Made by a program: the position numbers and the translations under genes. A DNA stretch of 64,000 nucleotides from Plantago major (taxonomy: Eukaryota > Streptophyta > Magnoliopsida > Lamiales > Plantaginaceae). The stretch lies in NCBI GenBank assembly GCA_026545765.1, contig JAIFAC010000188.1:62001-126000 (forward strand), in the 5' to 3' direction. Of this stretch, positions 10,893 to 24,505 are shown one piece after another. Every line of letters begins with the position of its first letter. The stretch's first letter is position 1. The notes under the pieces were generated by a model. The model made no database searches and was not told where the DNA came from. It saw nothing but the letters and a program-made list of their open reading frames with translations.

Positions 10893-13796
10893 CATAGTGT
10901 GTTATAATTGCAAAACACCTCAATTTGAATGCTTCCTTAAAGTCGATTCAGAAACGATAGATACTATACACAGATATGCTATTAGTTTCTTATACTTATA
11001 CTATAAATAGCGTCTTTTGTTCTATATTGTTCTTCGCTTAACACCCGTTCTTTCTTAAATGTTTTTTGTATTTTGGTTTTGGAAATTTATTAACAATTAT
11101 GCCTTAATTTCTAGATGTTGTTTTCTTGGGGAGCTTTTATTCTTATCTTATGTGATAATTCAAAAAAAAGTCTGCCAAAGAAAGATAGATGGAATTTGAA
11201 ATCTGCGGTTACTTTATCAAACAAAGTTTACTCAACCGTCCTTTGCGTAGTTTTCCCATTTTTTGAGAAAGTCTAAATTATGACTTAACCTTTTCTATTT
11301 TCATTTTCTTTGCTCCTTTCTTTTCTTTTTTATCCTATCTCTATAATAAGTAAATATAATTTAGGTAGTATTTAACTGGTTTAGGGGTTGTAAATTGGAG
11401 AGAATTTAAGGGAGAAGAGTCAGAAACCCATTTCTTTTAAGTTCGAAGTACACCACAATTCTACCAGCAATAAGTGTAGTGTTATTATGCATTCTTGTAA
11501 CTTAACTCTATTTATTTGATTTTCCTTTAAAGTTTTGCCACGTCGTTTACTTTTTCACGCACGCTTTATTCCATATTCTATATTTAGGAGTAAGAAGTTC
11601 CCTATTATTCTACACTACTTCTTCTTTTTTGTTGTTGGTACTAAATTCTAGAATCCAATTGTGCTTAGTTAGGCCTAATATGTATAACTCTGTTCAGTAT
11701 CCTCCAAGAAGATTGAATATAAGCTAAAAGTGAACTCCTCTGCTTATTGTGTTATCAATCAATAGCTTTCTTTTCTTTACCGTTGTGTTTTCTTTGCGAA
11801 TTATTTCAATCTTTCTCTTTTATATAATATAATTACCTAACATAAATAAATAAATAAATGGATAATAAAACATAATTTCATTACCAATATTTAGGAATAA
11901 AGTTGACGATACCCAAAAGCATATTTTCCTTTATTCAATCAAGGGTTAAATATTAAAAGTCGAGCGTATTATCTTACACTTACTCTAATAAAAAGTGAAT
12001 AGAATAATAAATAATATAAAGAGAACTCCATGTATTCTTACTTAATTCATCAAGTAAACCAGAAACGGCGTTGCACCAATTGAATGTTTACTCGTAACGT
12101 AATATAGATGATATATAAATAATAACACATAATAAGACAGCATTTACAGAATTTAGAAAAAAGTAGAGATGTAAAAATCTATTGAATGGGTTTTATAATG
12201 AAGAATTAGAAATGAATTTTTCAGAGATGATAGATAGTTGTGGTACATTGGTTGGCTATTGACCCGCTCTTATAAAGCAAAGTCATATCATAGATAGTCT
12301 AATATCTTGGCTATACTCTCTCATTTCTAACATCCGTGTAGGCTATTTGGGTCGTCTACAATGAAACAACTTTGGCAATGAATTCAATGTTTAATTTAGG
12401 AGTTCCTTAGTCAGATTGATTGGACTTATACTACTTAACTTACTTTTAGATGTTTTTAGAAGCAGTTTATCCTGAAAGAAAAAAATATGAACAAGAAACG
12501 AAACATTTAATTTACATACATCATCGTAAATATAAGATCCTACAAAAGATTTTGATAATAAAAAATAATAAAAAAAACCCCTTTTTTGCTGAAATATAAA
12601 AAGGAGTGTCTGTCTGAAGTGAAGTTCCCACTCCTAACAAATATTAGTTTATTTACTTTAACGAAATACTAAAGAGTCGGGAGGAAGATATATAACTATA
12701 AAAATATATTAAAGATTAAAGAAATACTAAGGAATCACGACAGAGAAAGAATTCAAAAAGAAAATCGTACCACTAAAGCCCGCTTACTATATTACCACAG
12801 CAAATGAAATATTTATTAGTAATTAGTAGAAAAAGTCATCCATGGCTATGAATACAGGAATATATAAAGGTGCATCAATCAAGAAACTCCTCAGTTTCCT
12901 TTGGATTTTTAGTATAGATAAACAAGTCGTTTTAGCAAAGAACGGCACAAACGTTAGTTAACCTAACATTGTGTAGGCGTGAGACAACTTACAAACAAAC
13001 AAAAGATGATTTTATAATTAATAAACCCGAAGAGTAGACTTATCCCTTATGATAGATACCTCTCTCTAAAAATCTATGCAATGCTTGACGTAAACCTTAG
13101 ATTAAGGAATACCACCGACCTTATGCCCAACTAATAGAGACTATGCCACACATACAATGATCTAGAAATGAGTTTAACCGTATACCTATCTTACTTAGTA
13201 TCTGCGTGACCCAACCCCTGATATAATTCTGTGCAATGTTCTAATCAATCCTTAAATCCATGATTCGTATGTAATATATTGTTCAATCATGAGTTTCTTA
13301 TGTCCTTTGTGTTTGGCTAGATTTATTATTTCCCTTGTAGATTTATGGATATCAAATTATAAAAAATGTGTATATGTGTCGAGAATTTAAAGAATATATA
13401 GATACTACATTCCTTATAGCGACTTTATCATCATCAGTTGGACGATTTCTATTTGTAATGTAAAATAAGATTAATTAAGAAGGTAGAGATCAAAAAAAAA
13501 GCAAGGTGGAATACTTACAAGTTATACAATTACACAAAACCATTGGAATACGAAGTCCAAACTCTGTCGCAAAAATATAAAAAGACAACGAGAAGATAAT
13601 AGAAAAATAGTCTTAAATGGAGTATTTAAGAGTATATAATACATAACAATTATACTTTTTGATGCCTGAAAATCTAATGTTTTCTAGAATGGTTAGACGT
13701 GGCTATATTTCTGCGTTTGGTTCTTATAATTAATCCTGTTGATCCTATGTTCGCAGTTTTTTGCCTTATGGTTTTTCTCCGCGCTTCCACTATAGC

Positions 13797-13828
13797 TCTA
13801 ATATCTAATAAATCTAATATCTAATAAA
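13797..13828. repeat. Perfect 16-base tandem duplication
   Basis: The unit tctaatatctaataaa is present twice, head to tail, without a mismatch. It has no link to a gene or to the dispersed repeats. Confidence 0.9.
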
Positions 13829-16800
13829 GAAGAATCGCTATTTTGCTTTATGCATCAATTATCATTTATTTATAAATCTTTAGAAAAACGAATTGCTTTA
13901 TCATTCCTTTCTAATATTCTTAATCTTCTGCTAGAAGAGGAAGTCTCTCTATGACACTAGACCGCGTAACTAAGTAAAATGGTCCCTTTTTTTTTATTTA
14001 ATATTAAGACGTTGACGACAACCAAAACTGTGGAATTTCTTTACGCATTATTTTAGGGGAAATCCAGAAGTGCCGATACAACATAGTAGAACTCTCTTTT
14101 CTTTTTGATCTTGTTGAATTGAATGCATAAAACTTGTACCTAACCTTTCACCCTAAATCTCTATACTAAATTAGAAAGAAATCGATATCTTACTTCTTAG
14201 TTCCTCGTGAATCTTCATTGTGAGGTAGACAAAATTATTTTGGTGTAGTATTTACAATTCGGAAATGACTCTATATACCTGCCTATTCGACCTCTGTGAG
14301 AAAAACGCAGTAGCTTTTATTCTATTCGATCGAGACCTTAAAACGTGAAAGGAGTCTTTGAACAATATGTTTGGTTACTAATAATAAAAATTACTAAAAA
14401 AGTGGAGAGAGGGCAGAAGAAGAGGAAGATTGCGGCGGGTCTATGAAGAACAATACATAATTACGAGACATTGGAAAGAGAATAATCCCTACTTGCAGAC
14501 TACAAAACTTTGTTATTTTATTGGAAGCGATTTCTTATGACTGCGTGTTAATTAAATCAAAAGGAATATTAAAATAATAAAAAAAATATAATATAATATG
14601 CTACGCGCAATTCTCGAGATATGAAAGCTTTTGTTAGCTAGAAGAGAGAAGTGTTAATCAGTATATTATGTATGGTGTCGTAGAGGATTCACCTTGTACG
14701 GGAGGAATTCTAGACTTTATACTTTTTTTTTTAATTTTAATTAGGTTATACTTTAAAAGAGCACTACGGCGAACTTATATCTCAGTTATACAAACAAAAT
14801 TATACCTCAATTACTTTTGAACTAACTACTTTTTTTTGTTGAACATAACATAGAAGGATCTTCTTCCTTACAAGTCAAGTTCATTTTATTTTCAGATAGA
14901 TTTTTGACTCTTCTTAGTCTTCTATTTGGATTATAAACAATGGACAAAAAAAAGTCTATAGCAAAACGACCTTTTCAGGTAAGTAGGTGTTAAGGGATGA
15001 CATGACAGGCGCCAAAGCTATTAGGATTACTTTTTCTTGAGTCATTTTAGTAGTAAATGTGCATTGAATCTATAAGTTTCGTTGTAAATATTTTATAACT
15101 AAATATATGACTTTTATTTATAAGAGTATTTAGAAATAGTAATTAGAGTCTAATATTTCCATGGTATGCTAAATCAGTCAGCTACACTTCTAAGCGTTGT
15201 TCTGGGAGGGTATTTATGTATGCAAAAAGTCACACACACTCCTTGAGCTTCGATCTTTTCAGTCAGGTCTTCTCATGTGGAGAATTAGAGAAGATAATGC
15301 TGATAAGTTATGTTGTATTGGAATTACTTCTTGATATTGATATCTTTATTCTTTAATTTTTTTTTATTTAAGCAGGCTTAGTTAGTTAGTATATTTGCCT
15401 TTAAAGTTGTGGTTTTTTTTCGTTTTAGTAGTTAAGAAGAAACTTGCCTTGTACCCAAACTAATTGATCTTTTCAAATTAATTTAATTTACTAATTTTAT
15501 TAAAAAAGTACCTACAATCTAAATATAAATGTTTAGGTATACCCTTCCCGCTTGGAGTAACACAGGCTCTATTAAAGATTATTAATGACTTCTTTTACCT
15601 CGTTTTGGTAGAATTGGTAATTGATCTCTCTCTTGTCCTAACTAAGGTCCTCTCTTAATTTAATTTGTTTTCTTACAGAAGCACGTATAAACACACTTCA
15701 ATCTCTTTTTTTCTATATTTTTTAGACTTTGACTTTATGTACGTATTCTTTAAATTTCATTTTCATTTAATATTTAATAATATTTAATAATGTAGTAAGT
15801 AACACTTTATGATCTCCACTTTCACTTTTTCATATAAACAAACAACAGCTAAGTAAAGGTTTGGAATTTGATTATTTTCTCTAACAACGCTCTTTTTTGC
15901 TTGATACGTACGGGAAGGACTTCTCGGTAGTAAAACAGAAGATCTTACTTGGAATAAGGAATACTAGTTTTCAAGTTTTGTATCAATGACGCGTCTATAG
16001 AAGAAAGTAAAAATTATTACTCCGTTTGTTCGGGATTAAGTAAGTTAAGAATCATACACTAAACATAGGATCGTGTCATGCTCTATTCCCCGAACTAGGA
16101 ATTTATCTTCCACGAAGTATTCTAAGAGTAGACTTTTTTACCTTTGCATGCACAGAAAAAAGGGGGCATTTAATCATTTCTTTAGGGTAGTTCCTTCCTA
16201 CAACAGTAACAAAAAGATGGGTCTCTTATACTCATAATCTCGGATAAGTTCAAAATATAGATAGGAAAAAGTAAGAATAGAAAACATTGTAACCAAGAAT
16301 GCCCTAATTGTAAACTATAGTTTTAAAAAGAAATATACAAATGGAATAAATAAAGGATTAGATTTTCGACTAAGAATAGGGAATTTAGGAAGGAATATTT
16401 GGAGTAGACTGCCTATCTTTTTCAACGAGAACTTTATACTTTATAGGAGACTCATTATTGTATGGTATCAAATTCTTCCAGACATATGCTTAGCTTTTCA
16501 CTTTTCTTTTAGGAGTGAATGAACCGGCCTCTTTCTTTAGATCTCTGGTTTATCGTCGGTTTCCTCTTTTTTTGATCCCTTTGCACTTTTTTTTTGCGTG
16601 TATTAAATTAAATTGCTTTTAATCATTTTTATATTGAGTATATATGGTACGTCTCGGTTCCTTTCAAAAAGAATTATTTGTGTCAGTTTTTCTTTATTTA
16701 TGATGCACGCACACTATATTAGCAACTTCTCGATGTATTTATTTTATGCGGTTTAACAAGGAAGTAGTATTGTTTGTATTTCAAAGGGTGCAAAAAGGAG

Positions 16801-17844
16801 TTTGTGCCTATTTCTACTTAAATCCAATACCAATAAATGAAGAAGATGAAAAAGGATATGTATCGGCAGGAACGAAAACTTAACTGAAGAAATAGAAATC
16901 CATTGACTAGGTAGAATTGGAGCTGTGGTAGAGAAAAAGGGAAGAAACCATTCTGGAGCCTATAGCCAGCCTCTCAAATTATAAGGTATAAAACTGGCTA
17001 ACATAACCAGAAATGTGTTCCCTTCACTTCATTTCCAGTTTATAGCAAGAAAAAGACACTGCGAAACTTACTTTTTTTTGTTGCCTTCTTCCTTATATCC
17101 CCTTTTAAACTAAATAGCTTAGTTTTTTGTCTTTGATCTCTCTCTGATTATTTGATGTATGTACTATACTAAGACTTATTACTGGCGGTTATATCTTAGT
17201 TACTCGATAAAGCTATATCTAAATACACCTATAACGTTGTAGATTCAATTTTTCTGTCTGTGTTAACTGCTATTGGACTCCACTCCCTATATTCTCTTAC
17301 ATGCGATCTTCACTTCAGGTGCTCGCCATATAAAAAAATAATATTTAGAAGAAATGTTACTTAAGTAACTTACAAAAATAGAGTAGAAAAGACTTATCAA
17401 GTCTCAAAAGATTTCTTGAGAGGAGATAGTCTCATTTATTAAAGGACAAGGAATAAACCATAATCAAATAGAGTACCTTAGTATCATCCACAACTTATGC
17501 ATAATTTCTTAATTAATTCTTGACTTTTTTATACTTTGGTATGTTAACTTGTATAGTAAATATCCCTTTCTTGTTGTAAGAAATCATGCTTAATCAATGT
17601 ACCCATGTTTAGTTATTTGTTAACCGGTAGTATACTATAAGATATAAGAACAAGGTATAACTCACTAGGTATTATATAAGACATACTGTAGAAGACATTG
17701 CATGCAGACATATTAGACTAGTCAAGGATATGTTAACTTATTATACTTAGATAAGGAAGGGAGCTAATAACTTACTCATTATATATAAATATAGAATATC
17801 TCTTTCTTTCTTTGTGTGTACAACAACTTCATGTATAGATATGC

Positions 17845-17883
17845 ATAAATCTTGTTAATTTGAAATAAACGAAGAATCTAATC
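17845..17883 (+). repeat. Segment shared with block 3
   Basis: This stretch matches 62143-62186. Both hold ataaatct, then an aattt(g/c)aaataaa core, then gaagaatctaatc, in the same order, with a few mismatches and a short gap. It is the only convincing link I found between two of the TpA-rich blocks. Confidence 0.45.
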
Positions 17884-17917
17884 ATAGTCTAACATCTTTG
17901 TTTGAGTATATAATTAT

Positions 17918-17945
17918 TATAGGTAAATAAGTATAGGTAAATAAG
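17918..17945. repeat. Perfect 14-base tandem duplication
   Basis: The unit tataggtaaataag is repeated twice with no gap inside block 1, about 35 bases downstream of the segment shared with block 3. Confidence 0.9.
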
Positions 17946-20900
17946 CATGTATTAATTAAGTTCATAAGGGATAATTCGTCTTTGTTTAAAAAATATAGTA
18001 CACGGAAAGATAGGTTAATTACTAATACTCTAGTGGATGTTACAGGCCTACCTTATTAGAGATTATAATATATATATTTACTCTTGGAACTTATAATTCC
18101 TACCCTTCACTTTAAGTATATTCCTTAGTATACAAGTATAGAAAATATAGGAGAAAGAGAGCTACCCACTTTATAGTATTATTTAGTATAGATTTTTTAG
18201 AAGGTACCTCATAAGTTAAGGAGTACTTAATAAATAGATAGTAGATTCTTATATAGGTTACTATGTTTGGTTACTTAGAAATTATTAAGTGTAATGTATA
18301 AACCAAAGTCAGTGAGTTGTAATTACTATAAATTTTATATATCATTGTCTATGTTTTAAGAGCTAACCCAACACATTCTATATAGTTGCCCTTATTAGTT
18401 CTTACTTAAGTCTTCCTTTTCTCTTTCGTGTTGTACTAAGGAAATAATTCTTGTTAACCAAATATCATCATAACTTGTTCACGTTCACGACGTAAAAGAT
18501 AGATCCAATAAAAGATGAAGTGCAAGGTCCTAACTAAAAGAATGTATTTACCCTGGGAGTAGTTATTAAGTAGGTTTCCTAGATAACACTTTACATAGTT
18601 TAGGTAGTAGATATAAATATGAAAGATCAAATATATGCCTAGACAACAACAACAACATACTAGGGACTTACTTTTTAATGTATTCCAATAGAAATGTAAG
18701 GGATATAACAAGAACACAATTATATTATAGTTTAATAAGTGCATACCTAAGATAGTAACCATACATAGTAGTCAGTTAATAAGATACAAATCTAGATCTT
18801 TATTAAACAAACAAAGACACATTCTTAAGGCAAAAATAGTAGCTTTCTGTATACAAGGTATCTATCATGTAAGTATGCATAGTATATAAATAGAAACGTG
18901 GGTATTATATAAGTGATGGTGTAAGAGGCTAAGTGTTACATTGTAGTATTTTTTCAAGCTATTTATTATAAGTAAAATATAAGTAAAATCAAGAAGGAAA
19001 GAACTCATTAAATTAAACATTGAAGAAGATATACATAACACGGAGAGCATAACTTTTTAGGTACTAAACATGAGGGAAGATAACATACACTTCAAAAGTA
19101 TAGTACTATAAATTTATTAGAAAGATGATAACTTGCTTAAGACATAGCATATTTTGTTCTAGTAAAGAAATATACACTTGTTTCAAATACAAATATAAGT
19201 GAATAATTATCTTACTTATTTTATTAGGAAAGTCATATACTACTTTAAGTTCTAGTTCTTGAGGAAATATACATAGTATGCCAGCGCAGTTATAAGAATA
19301 TATACCAACAAAGGGAGATAGGATGGGTTAGCTTCATTTATCCAAGACTTGTAAAGTATATAAGATAGAATTTCAGAGGGGAGTGTATAGTTCTTTACTA
19401 TGTTAGAGTTAGACAATGCAACTTACTAATAGAGAAATGTATTTTGTGAAGAGTACATATAAGTTAAACCAAAACATAAAGTATTAGTAGTATTAAGTTA
19501 AGTAATTAGATAGAAGACATCTTTGATAATAAAATTTATATATCTAGTAGTATATAGGAATAAGCTAAGAAGGGTAGTCCAACCAAGTATTTATGGGTTA
19601 CATGCAATCATTTCTTTTAGGGAGTATAGAAACAACTTATCTTTCACCTAAAGGGAGTTATAACACTAAGAAGAAAATATGAAAAGTATATAATAGGATC
19701 TTTAAGGTATTCTTATAGGTAATAGGTAATTCATTGTTGTAGTAAGTAAATACCACCTACTTTCTTGTTTATTATATTATGCTTATAAGGAAGGGATCTA
19801 ACTAAAAAATATAGTATTTCTTCTTGTCTCATCCACTTGTTCTAGTTTCTAAGAATTCTACAGGCATGTCTTTGTGATTGTTATTTCTACTATGAAGTTA
19901 TGAAGTACTACATAAATTTTACGCATTTCCTTGACTCACAACTCTTATTCTTATTAAATTATATTACTAGATAATGAAGGGTTACTTGGAGCTGTTCACT
20001 TATGTTTTTATTTATATTCCACTAGATTTTTAGGGTAAGTACTTGATATTTATCAATTGCTGTAGAGTAAGCTTTACACTATGTAATTTATTTATTATTA
20101 TTAAGCGTATTAATACTTAGTTCTATGTATTATTTCCCATAAGATTTACTCTGGTGTGATACAGTGTTTTCCTCGTTGTTCATCCTTGTTATTGGTTTCC
20201 TACTCCTATCCCTTACTTACTATCTTACTAAAGCATTTTATTCCTATACCTTTGATAAATAACTACAAGAAAGAGTTCCTTCCAACTAAAACGAGTACTC
20301 GATGAATATGAATATATAATAACCTTCTCTCTGGTTAATGCATATATGAAAATGTATACTAAAAATCTATATTTTTAGAAGTAAAATGAAATATCTAATC
20401 ATTAGTAACGCTAAGACATGTTTAGTAAGTTAGTCATGTAAGTAGAATAATGTGTTTATAGAGCCCGAAAGAGTCGTGTTTATAGGATAGGGTAGAAGGA
20501 GATCATCATAAGGTTTGTAATGCAAGATAAATTAGGACTTATTTTTAGAAATGCCAAGGTATCTAATAAAATAAAATAGAGGATAAGAAAGCAAGTGCAC
20601 TATAATACAACATATATTTACTAAGTCTTATATCATAGCCTACGCTAGTTGAAAGGAATACGAGGTAAATCTATCTTGATCTTTGAAAGGTACGTACATA
20701 GCGAGCAGCTTATTATGTGTATGGAAGGTATACTCATTAATATATAAAATCTAAGTTAGAAAGACAACATTGATTAAATACCAAACAAAAAAGGTAATAT
20801 GCTTTGGGTTATAAAGAGAATGCAAGTAAAAATATAAGGTGTAGCTCTATGCAACATAAGTAATAAGGGGTTAAGTCTAATACACAAAGTTATCATGGTT

Positions 20901-22249
20901 TTTATAAAGGTACTGTAGTCATATAATATAGTTGGACGCCTAATACAAAGAAAGAGTTCTATGCTATATGTACTATTGTAGGTTTTCTTCTTTACTTGGA
21001 ATACACAAATACTGTATTCTTTACTTGCTTTTTGTCATGTATCATATAAGTCATACTAGATAAGTACAATAATTCCCTTCATTTTCTATATACTCTTTTC
21101 TTTCATTATTTTTCATTATTAAGGATCTACTATGTACATAATTTATTATCTATCACTTTTTTAAATTTAATAACGTGTTTCTACCAAAAGTATCAAGTAT
21201 CTCTACGTAAGTATAAAAGTATTTAGTTTCCTAAAGAAGGAAATCATAAAGTATTTTATCTATGTAACAAAGCAAAATATTTGATGAAAACATAAAGAGA
21301 AAAGAGGGAAATAGGGTTTATTATAAGACACGTATAAGATATAATTATACCTAGGAATTAAAAAGCATGGTTTGGAAAAAAAGAAGACTTTACGAGTATA
21401 CATTTAATTGTTGAGGAGTATACTATATAATATGGATATGGGTTAGAACAATACAATATAGCTCTGTATACACATATAAAAGATTCTTATGAAATAGGTG
21501 TGTGTGCCTTAATAACTTAATTACCTTTCTAGTGTTTCCTCTTTGTTTACTATGATTGAGTGCCCATTACCTTTCCTCCTTATAAAGCATACCCTAACCT
21601 TTACTTGTTTCATTTATAAATCCGTGTACTTAGAAATTATTTCATTTACCTTATAGGCTTTATTTTGCGTAGTACTATCTCCTAAATAAATAAGAAAAGT
21701 GTGGGTTTATAAGCTATACCATTGACTTGGGTGAAAGGCAAAAAAGAAGTATTTAAACATTACTAGCATAGTACATTAGGTTACTTAGAGAGAATGAAAG
21801 TGTACGTAGAAGAGAAATAGTATGAAATATATGAAATAAAAGTAAAAGTCTTCCTCGTTTAATGGCTTATATAATTTATTTATAGCTTTGTCTTGTATTG
21901 ACATTATAGTACTTTGTTGCGTTGTTAAATCCTTTAGAAACTCTATTTACTATTTATCTTAGAACATGTGCTTAATACTACTCTTACTTAAGATATAGTT
22001 ACTTTACACCATTCATTATCTAAATTACCCTATATGCCTTATACAAGCTACCTTCGTTTATATAATATAATCTCGTTGAAATACACTACTTAGTTATATT
22101 TTGTTAGGAACAACTCTATATTTATATTAATACTTAGATTTGAGGAATGTTACAAGGGATTAATTAGGAGACGTACGAAATCTTGGTAATGAATATAAAG
22201 CTAGAATGTAGAAGCATATAATAAGAAAGTCATGGAAATAGAATATACC

Positions 22250-22274
22250 TATATATATTATATATATATATATA
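22250..22274. repeat. TA microsatellite
   Basis: A TA dinucleotide run is interrupted once by an extra T. It lies near the right end of block 1. Confidence 0.9.
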
Positions 22275-23070
22275 GAGTAAACAAGGAGTTCTAGTTCTTG
22301 GTTCACTATATTTTATCATTGTTCTTAATAAGGGAAATATAAGGTGAATCTAATTATGCCAAAAATAATTTATCTAGGTGAAGACTATACAAGAGGTGTA
22401 CTTCTAACTTATGAGAACATGCTAGGTACATAGTAAATTATCAATATTTTACATTTACATATACATGCCATACATTTTCTATATTTAGTTAAGAATGGGA
22501 TAAACAGGATTTCGCATCAATAAAAAAAAAGGTGCCTAACTAATAATTAAATAGACTTCAGAGGGAAGTGCTCAGAGTTGCTTGGATAAAGGCTGCCTGT
22601 AGGTACTAAAAACAAATTTCCAGGATAGAATACTCGTAAGTAAAAGATTAAAAGTTAAGTTCCTTGCTTTGTTTGTAACAGGATTATTACTGTATAGCAT
22701 TAACTTTAATAAATAATTAGTTTGGGATAGGGATAATGTACTGATTTCGTCTAGATTTAGTTAGGAATTTATACAAAACAAAGGGAAAGGTGCACAGTAC
22801 ATAGATGATTTATTTGTAGCAGTAACGAAAATACTACACTACATGTTTAATAAATAGTATTTTTTCTGAGTCGTGATACCAAATGTAATTATAAGTGTAA
22901 GCAAGGAATCTGTCTTATCTCAACCGTCGTATCTGTGGATATATAAATTAAAGAATCTATGCGTGTGTTCTATATATATACATACAAAAATAAATAGAAA
23001 TATATTTCTATTAGATCTCTCTTCTAGCTATGGTTCAAAGTACAGCATCTTGCTAAAGATCTTTATTTAG

Positions 23071-23107
23071 TTTAGTAGTCTAACAAGAGAAATGTTAGAC
23101 TACTAAA
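23071..23107. other. Perfect 14-bp stem hairpin with 9-base loop
   Basis: The arm tttagtagtctaac (23071-23084) is the exact reverse complement of gttagactactaaa (23094-23107), separated by aagagaaat. The arms are not simple TA palindromes and contain eight G/C bases in total. It lies directly after the stop of an unremarkable 65-codon frame (22873-23070). A terminator role is not supported, since there is no U-run after the stem on the plus strand. It may be a mobile-element end, a footprint or an RNA hairpin. Confidence 0.75.
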
Positions 23108-24472
23108 GGGATTTACTGAAAAATTTATGCAAGTTTAGAGATTGATTAGTTTATTTTTACACGCACCCTTCTTTCTAGTAGATCCTCCAGGAACTGAATT
23201 TCTCCTATGATAGATTTTGCTGGTACACGTTACTAAGGAATACATTTTAGTACGACCGAAGCTACAGAACAAAACAAGTCTTGTCTACTGAATTGAATAC
23301 TGAAAAAAGTTTTGTTGACTTCTTTTTAAACAGCTATAAAGACGTATATTGGAACGTAACCCTGGCGGAGATTAGTAAGTAATCACTACACAGTGCTTCA
23401 TTTTGTTATTCAATAAGGTCTTCATATAATGCAGCATCGATTTTACAAGGATACTTAATTTAATTTCCCGAAAGTCTGGATTCTTGTCGTACACCACCTG
23501 CCAGAGTCTTCTTTAAGGATCATGCAGTAAGATTAGAATTTTTTTGTAAGGGAGGAGATATGCTCTTACTTGTTGTTGTGATATTAGTTTGATTTATTTT
23601 CGCCAAGAACAACTTAAAGTGCCAAGTCCTTTTAGTAAGCATGTAGAATGAAAAACGCGATAATCTTATTTGTCTTTGAGAGAAATACCAGCAATACCTT
23701 ACAATAAAGTAAATAGATGCCTATGAATAACCGTCTTCTTTTATTTTTATTAGGAAGATTGTAAATGAACCGAGTAAGTGCATAGTATAAAAAAATTTAT
23801 AAATACACAAACTAGATAGATTAAGTAGAAAAGATTACAGGATTATTACTAAGCTAGAAATTCTTTCAAGAACATATGCAGAATACCAAACTAAGTTTTT
23901 CCTGAATGAGGAAACGTTTGTAGAAGAAGGAACTAAAATACAAAAAAAGTCTAACCTATATATTTTGTTGGTCGGAAAGAAATCAAGAATACCGGGCACT
24001 CTTTGAAACAAAAAGCGTATTTATTCTAGGCAATTTCACCTAATTTGGATATATATCTTAACTTAAGTGTTATATTATATAAGAGAGACTCCAGTTAAAG
24101 AAGTTGAGAATGAGTCCCTGACTAGTAGGTGTAACCAAAGTGCAATTTCGTTAAGATACTAAAGGCCCTAGATACTTGATGTAAGGGCTGTTGGAAAAGA
24201 AGGGTGTGTAGATTGTTATGTTATATTGTCTATAGAAAACCAACTCTGTATTCTAATATCGGCCTAATTATAGTAGGACTCTAAAATTCAAATTCATTAT
24301 TCTCTCGGGAAACTACCAGAAGTAACGTGTAGAAAATTGGCAAGAATTTGGTATTTCGTATAAGGAAGAGATCCATAACAAAATGAATCTTAATATGTTT
24401 GAGATCCTGTATTACCAGGTATCTTACCAGTTAAGTAATAAGTTTTTAGTATCCCCTTGAAGTAAATTCTTT

Positions 24473-24505
24473 CTATGACTATGACTATGACTATGACTGA
24501 CTATG
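24473..24505. repeat. CTATGA hexanucleotide microsatellite
   Basis: Four perfect copies of ctatga run from 24473 to 24496. A shortened ctga and a further partial copy follow. Confidence 0.9.

Larger units (their letters stand above)
9118..17540. other. Gene-free background DNA
   Basis: No intact gene is visible. The frame at 9589-9777 (62 codons, TTG start) lacks codon-position bias, and I treat it as chance. Simple repeats occur at 10830-10892 (TA, then TTTA types), 11844-11859 (AAAT type), 13797-13828 (16-base duplication) and 15771-15790 (10-base duplication). A segment near 17310-17320 shares an 11-base match with repeat R2 (aggtgctcgcc), but the match does not extend. Confidence 0.55.
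17540..22450. other. TpA-rich, CpG-poor block 1
   Basis: The texture changes near 17.5 kb to dense TpA, with few CpG. In the sample 19081-19380 I count TpA 48, ApT 38, CpA+TpG 25, ApC+GpT 30 and CpG 1. These ratios match those used for repeat-induced point mutation in filamentous fungi (TpA/ApT above 0.89 and CpA+TpG over ApC+GpT below 1.03). No gene is seen. The complement frames 18454-18762 and 18865-19050 have no codon bias and no known motif. It could be a mutated transposon or simply AT-rich DNA. Confidence 0.45.

Noticed and set aside
18454..18762. 102-codon complement frame with a run of five Cys
   Set aside because: The Cys run comes from an aacaacaacaac-type microsatellite on the plus strand. 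No zinc-binding spacing or other support exists.
17148..22450. Very long frames if TAA and TAG are read as glutamine (ciliate-type code), or if all three stops are read as sense
   Set aside because: I translated the same stretch of block 1 in all three frames. Each looked equally protein-like, and G showed no position bias (17, 12 and 20 at positions 1 to 3). The impression is due to AT-rich composition, so a code change is not supported there.
23020..23060. tRNA T-arm-like string (ggttcaaag)
   Set aside because: No cloverleaf can be built around it: there is no acceptor stem, D-arm or anticodon arm at the required spacing.
23071..23107. Intrinsic transcription terminator
   Set aside because: The stem is long and perfect, but there is no T-run after it on the plus strand, no supported gene in front of it and no sign of a bacterial genome.
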